Below, piece after piece: positions 5,127 to 7,691 of a stretch of 7,691 nucleotides of DNA. The DNA comes from Thermoflexus hugenholtzii JAD2. Its GTDB lineage: Bacteria; Chloroflexota; Dehalococcoidia; UBA2979. The notes under the pieces were generated by a model. That model did no database searches. It was not told the DNA's origin and saw nothing but the letters and a program-made list of their open reading frames with translations. The stretch lies in assembly GCA_945889565.1 (NCBI GenBank), contig CAMDBZ010000076.1, forward strand, positions 1 through 7,691, in the 5' to 3' direction. The position numbers and the translations under genes were made by a program. How positions within the stretch are numbered: position 1 is the first letter of the stretch; each line of letters starts with the position of its first letter.

Positions 5127-6032
5127 TCAGTCCGCAAACACGCGGTACGGGTGCCACGTACGCGACGACGCAGCTTGCACGAGCGCCGCGAGGCGGCCGT
5201 CCGGGCCATACGCGCGCGCGCGCAGCTCAGGTTGGATCGTGGCGCCGGGGCGCGGCTCGAGCTCGAGCGTGCGGCCCTGGCGGGCGGCGCGCAGCTCGTC
5301 GGGGCCGAGCAGCACGGCCGGCCAGCCGGTGAGCACGGCGTCCGGCGCGTGGACGAGCGCGTCGATGGCGCCTGCCTCGAGCCGTTCGACGGCGAGCGCG
5401 AGCGGCACGGCACGCTCGGCGGCGAACGGTCCGACGGCGGTGCGGCGCAGCGCACTGACGTGCGCGCCGACCCCGAGCGCGCGGCCGAGGTCGCGCGCGA
5501 GCGCGCGCACGTAGTAGCCCTTGCCGCACTCGATGTCGACGGTCGCGACGGGGGCGGCGAAGGCGGTCAGTCGCAGCGCGTCGGCGCGCGCGGGACGGGC
5601 AGCGAGCTGCAGCGGCTGGCCGCGGCGCGCGGCGCGGTACGCAGGCTGGCCGCCGCGCTTGATCGCGCTGTACGCGGGCGGCACCTGCGGGTGCTCGCCG
5701 ACGAAGAGGGCGAGCGTCGCCGCGATCGCGGGGCCGTCGAGCGCGCCGATGTCGCGCGTAGCGACCGCGACGCCGGCGGCGTCGTCGGTGTCGGTCTCGA
5801 CGCCGAAGGTGATCTGCGCGGTGTACCGCTTGCTCGCGTCGGTGAGCGCCTCGACGAGCCGCGTGGCCTCGCCGAGCGCGACGGGGAGCACGCCCGTGGC
5901 GAGCGGGTCGAGCGTGCCGGCGTGACCGACGCGGCGCACGCCGGCGGCGCGGCGGATCGCGCGCACGACATCGAACGAGGTGATGCCGGGGGGCTTGTCG
6001 ATGTTCAGGAAGCCGGCGGGCACCGCGGGCAC
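5127..6032 (-). CDS. truB: tRNA pseudouridine(55) synthase
   Basis: TruB isomerises U55 to pseudouridine in the T-loop of nearly all elongator tRNAs. The 301-residue protein begins GFLNIDKPPGITSFDVV (7-23) and holds the catalytic GHAGTLDPLATGVL (36-49) with Asp42. KRY (68-70) carries the substrate-stacking Tyr, followed by PPAYSAIK (118-125) and KGYYVRALARDLG (171-183). The C-terminal part (about 240-301) is a PUA-like domain ending HPYRVFAD. I use GTG at 6032, seven bases after the rbfA stop; a GTG at 6023, which would remove three residues, is equally possible because neither has a clear Shine-Dalgarno. It follows infB and rbfA, the usual bacterial order, and its expression is likely coupled to them. 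All key residues are present. Confidence 0.96.
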   Translation of the reverse strand: MPAVPAGFLNIDKPPGITSFDVVRAIRRAAGVRRVGHAGTLDPLATGVLPVALGEATRLVEALTDASKRYTAQITFGVETDTDDAAGVAVATRDIGALDGPAIAATLALFVGEHPQVPPAYSAIKRGGQPAYRAARRGQPLQLAARPARADALRLTAFAAPVATVDIECGKGYYVRALARDLGRALGVGAHVSALRRTAVGPFAAERAVPLALAVERLEAGAIDALVHAPDAVLTGWPAVLLGPDELRAARQGRTLELEPRPGATIQPELRARAYGPDGRLAALVQAASSRTWHPYRVFAD

Positions 6033-6039
6033 GCGGGCG

Positions 6040-6414
6040 TTAGAGATCGCGACCCTCGCCGTGCGCCACGTTGCGCATGAGCGAGGTGAGGCGGTCGCCT
6101 TCGGCGATCGAGTGGTCGAGGAAGAACTGCAGCCGCGGGATGCGCCGCAGGTGCAAGCGCTTCACGAGCATGCGGTGCATGAACGGCTCGGAGCGCGTGA
6201 GTGCAGCGAGCAGCTCGCCTTCATCGGCCGGCTCGCTCGCGGGGTCGCGCAGCAGGCTGACGTGGATGCGCGCGGTGGCGAGGTCGGGCGCGACCTCGAC
6301 GCGGGTGATCGAGAGCATCGCGTCGGTGAGCGCGGGGTGCTTCACCTCGCGCAGCAGCAGCTCCGCAATCTCAGATTGCAGGAGGTCGGCGACCTGCTCC
6401 ATGCGGCGCGTCAT
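6040..6414 (-). CDS. rbfA: 30S ribosome-binding factor A
   Basis: RbfA is a small KH-fold protein that binds the 30S subunit during maturation of the 5' end of 16S rRNA and is needed for growth in the cold. The 124-residue product shows the expected opening RMEQVADLLQSEIAELLLREVKHP (4-27), then the strand ITRVEVAPDLATARIHVSLL (36-55) and the conserved end RIPRLQFFLDHSIAEGDRLTSLM (91-113). The ATG at 6414 gives a normal family length; a second ATG at 6402 is possible. The frame is open further upstream to 6525, but that extension is Arg-rich and overlaps infB, so I reject it. It starts 29 nt after the infB stop, without an obvious Shine-Dalgarno, and a perfect palindrome fills most of that gap. 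Confidence 0.94.
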   Translation of the reverse strand: MTRRMEQVADLLQSEIAELLLREVKHPALTDAMLSITRVEVAPDLATARIHVSLLRDPASEPADEGELLAALTRSEPFMHRMLVKRLHLRRIPRLQFFLDHSIAEGDRLTSLMRNVAHGEGRDL

Positions 6415-6427
6415 GCGGTGGTGCGTG

Positions 6428-6445
6428 AGCGGCCCGCGGGCCGCT
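6428..6445. repeat. 18-bp perfect palindrome across the infB stop / rbfA leader
   Basis: AGCGGCCCGCGGGCCGCT is its own reverse complement and covers two bases of the infB stop codon (TAG, 6446-6444) and most of the 29-nt gap before rbfA. As RNA it gives a GC stem of about seven pairs with a 4-base loop, ending 13 nt before the rbfA ATG. It could modulate rbfA translation or protect an mRNA end. In such GC-rich DNA, chance is a real alternative. Confidence 0.45.
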
Positions 6446-7691
6446 AGCGCGTCTGCTCCATGTGGTAGCTGACGATCTCGTCGCCTTCGGCGAAGTCGCT
6501 GAAGCCGTCGATCTGGATGCCGCATTCGAAGCCGGACGCGACCTCGCGCGAGTCCTCCTGGAAACGCTTCAGGCTCTCGATGCGACCCTCGTGTAGCTGC
6601 TGCCCGGCGCGGAACACGCGCGCCATGCTGTTGCGGCGGACGGTGCCGTCGCGCACGTAGCAGCCGGCGATGGCGTTGCGGCGGCCGAGGCGGAACACCT
6701 GGCGCACCTCGATGCGCGCGTCCTCGCGCTCCTCGAACACCGGCTCCAGCAGGCCGCGCACCGCGCGGTTCACGTCGTCGAGGATGTCGTAGATCACGCG
6801 GTACTCGCGGATCTCGACCTTTTCGGTCTCGGCGAGGCGGCGCGCGCCGGTCTCGGGCTGCGTGTTGAAGCCGATCACGACGCCGTGCGAGGCGACGGCA
6901 AGGTTCACGTCCGACTCGTTGATCGTGCCGGCGGCGGCGTGGATCACCTTGACGTTGACACCCTCGACGCTCGCGCCTTCGAGCGCGCGCACGAGCGGCT
7001 CGATGGAGCCCTGCACGTCTGTCTTCAGCACGATGTTGAAGTCGCGCACCGCGCCGCGGTGGATCTCGCCGAAGAGGCTGTCGAGCGTGACGGGCGCGGA
7101 CGGCGTGCCGCCCCCCTCGAGGCGGCGGCGGCGCGCCTCGGTCTCGGTGCGCGCCTCGCGCTCGTCGGCGGCCACGGTGACGCGCTCGCCGGCGGCGGGC
7201 ACCTCGGCGAGGCCGAGCACGATCACGGGCGTCGACGGGCCGGCCTCCTTGAGCCGCTTGCCGTCCGCGTCGGTGAGCGCCTTCACCTTCCCGAAGCCGA
7301 GGCCCGCGATCACGGTGTCGCCGACGCGCAGCGTGCCGGTCTGCACGAGCACGGTGGCCACGACGCCGCGGTGGCGGTCCGTCGACGCCTCGAGCACCAC
7401 GCCGACGGCCGGGCGGTGCGGGTTGGCGCGCAGCTCCTGCAGGTCGGCGACCAGCAGCACGGTGTCCAGCAGCACGTCCAAGCCCTCGCCGCGCTGCGCG
7501 GAGATCGGCACGACCACCTGGTCGCCGCCGTATTCCTCGGGCACGAGGCTGAGCTCCATCAGCTGCTGCTTGACGCGATCCGGGTTGGCGTTGTTGGCGT
7601 CGATCTTGTTGATGGCGATCACGAGCGGGACCTCGGCGGCGCGCACGTGGTCGATCGCCTCGCGGGTCTGCGGCATCACGCCGTCGTCGGC
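6444..7691 (-). CDS. infB: Translation initiation factor IF-2 (5' part beyond the right edge)
   Basis: IF-2 is the GTPase that places initiator fMet-tRNA on the 30S subunit and promotes subunit joining. The visible 415 residues begin inside the G domain at ADDGVMPQTREAI, just past where the G3 DTPGHE motif would be. They contain the G4 motif NKID (28-31) and the G5 motif SAQRGEG (64-70). Next come the first beta-barrel domain with GVVLEAS, the IF-2 signature stretch DFNIVLKTDVQGSIEPLVRAL, and NTQPETGARRLAE in domain III. The C-terminal fMet-tRNA-binding domain has VFRLGRRNAIAGCYVRDGTVRR and ends GFECGIQIDGFSDFAEGDEIVSYHMEQTR. The stop is TAG at 6446. The N-terminal region and the G1-G3 motifs are outside the window. 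It heads the visible part of the infB-rbfA-truB operon. Confidence 0.98.
   Translation of the reverse strand, partial: ADDGVMPQTREAIDHVRAAEVPLVIAINKIDANNANPDRVKQQLMELSLVPEEYGGDQVVVPISAQRGEGLDVLLDTVLLVADLQELRANPHRPAVGVVLEASTDRHRGVVATVLVQTGTLRVGDTVIAGLGFGKVKALTDADGKRLKEAGPSTPVIVLGLAEVPAAGERVTVAADEREARTETEARRRRLEGGGTPSAPVTLDSLFGEIHRGAVRDFNIVLKTDVQGSIEPLVRALEGASVEGVNVKVIHAAAGTINESDVNLAVASHGVVIGFNTQPETGARRLAETEKVEIREYRVIYDILDDVNRAVRGLLEPVFEEREDARIEVRQVFRLGRRNAIAGCYVRDGTVRRNSMARVFRAGQQLHEGRIESLKRFQEDSREVASGFECGIQIDGFSDFAEGDEIVSYHMEQTR

Noticed and set aside
6415..6525. Extended rbfA start at 6525
   Set aside because: It would overlap infB by 82 nt with an Arg-rich stretch foreign to RbfA; ATG at 6414 gives the normal length.
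1..7691. tRNA/rRNA genes, CRISPR arrays, insertion sequences, attachment sites, riboswitches
   Set aside because: I saw no cloverleaf or CCA-type end, no regularly spaced repeats, no transposase-like frame and no recognisable riboswitch core. Gaps between genes are all under 150 nt.

Overview
This is a high-GC (roughly 70% G+C) bacterial chromosome segment with ordinary, dense gene packing. The combination of an actinobacterial-type inositol-3-phosphate synthase, two LpxL/PatA-like acyltransferases, a tiny DUF5679 zinc-ribbon protein and an infB-rbfA-truB block with frequent GTG starts suggests a high-GC Chloroflexota (Thermomicrobia or Dehalococcoidia-like lineage). A deep Actinomycetota is the main alternative. 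This placement is inference from gene content; there is no rRNA or marker tree here.

Right part, minus strand: a translation/RNA-maturation operon reads infB (3' two thirds only, cut by the right edge) -> rbfA -> truB, with gaps of 29 and 7 nt. After truB comes a 132-nt gap with a small palindrome and a candidate promoter. It is followed by a separately expressed 47-residue DUF5679 zinc-ribbon gene. A perfect 12-bp inverted repeat, probably a bidirectional terminator hairpin, lies between this gene and the convergent lysR-type regulator.

Left part: the lysR-type gene (plus strand) diverges from a minus-strand operon: ino1 -> acyltransferase 1 -> acyltransferase 2 -> PHP-domain phosphoesterase (cut by the left edge). 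The operon is tight: 57 nt, then a TAGTG stop/start overlap, then 32 nt. Ino1 makes inositol-3-phosphate. The two acyltransferases belong to the family that acylates lipid A or phosphatidylinositol mannosides. Together they look like part of an inositol-phospholipid (PIM-like) pathway, although no CDP-alcohol phosphatidyltransferase or glycosyltransferase is visible in the window.

The lysR/ino1 intergenic region is the most information-rich non-coding stretch. It holds two adjacent palindromes, a TATACT -10 box so close to the lysR ATG that the transcript would be leaderless, and a TTGTCG-N17-TACAGT promoter candidate facing ino1. Other points of interest are a probable CTG start codon for acyltransferase 1 with a strong Shine-Dalgarno sequence, and a Gln in place of the first metal-binding His in the PHP protein. 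I found no mobile element, CRISPR array, tRNA or clearly new system.
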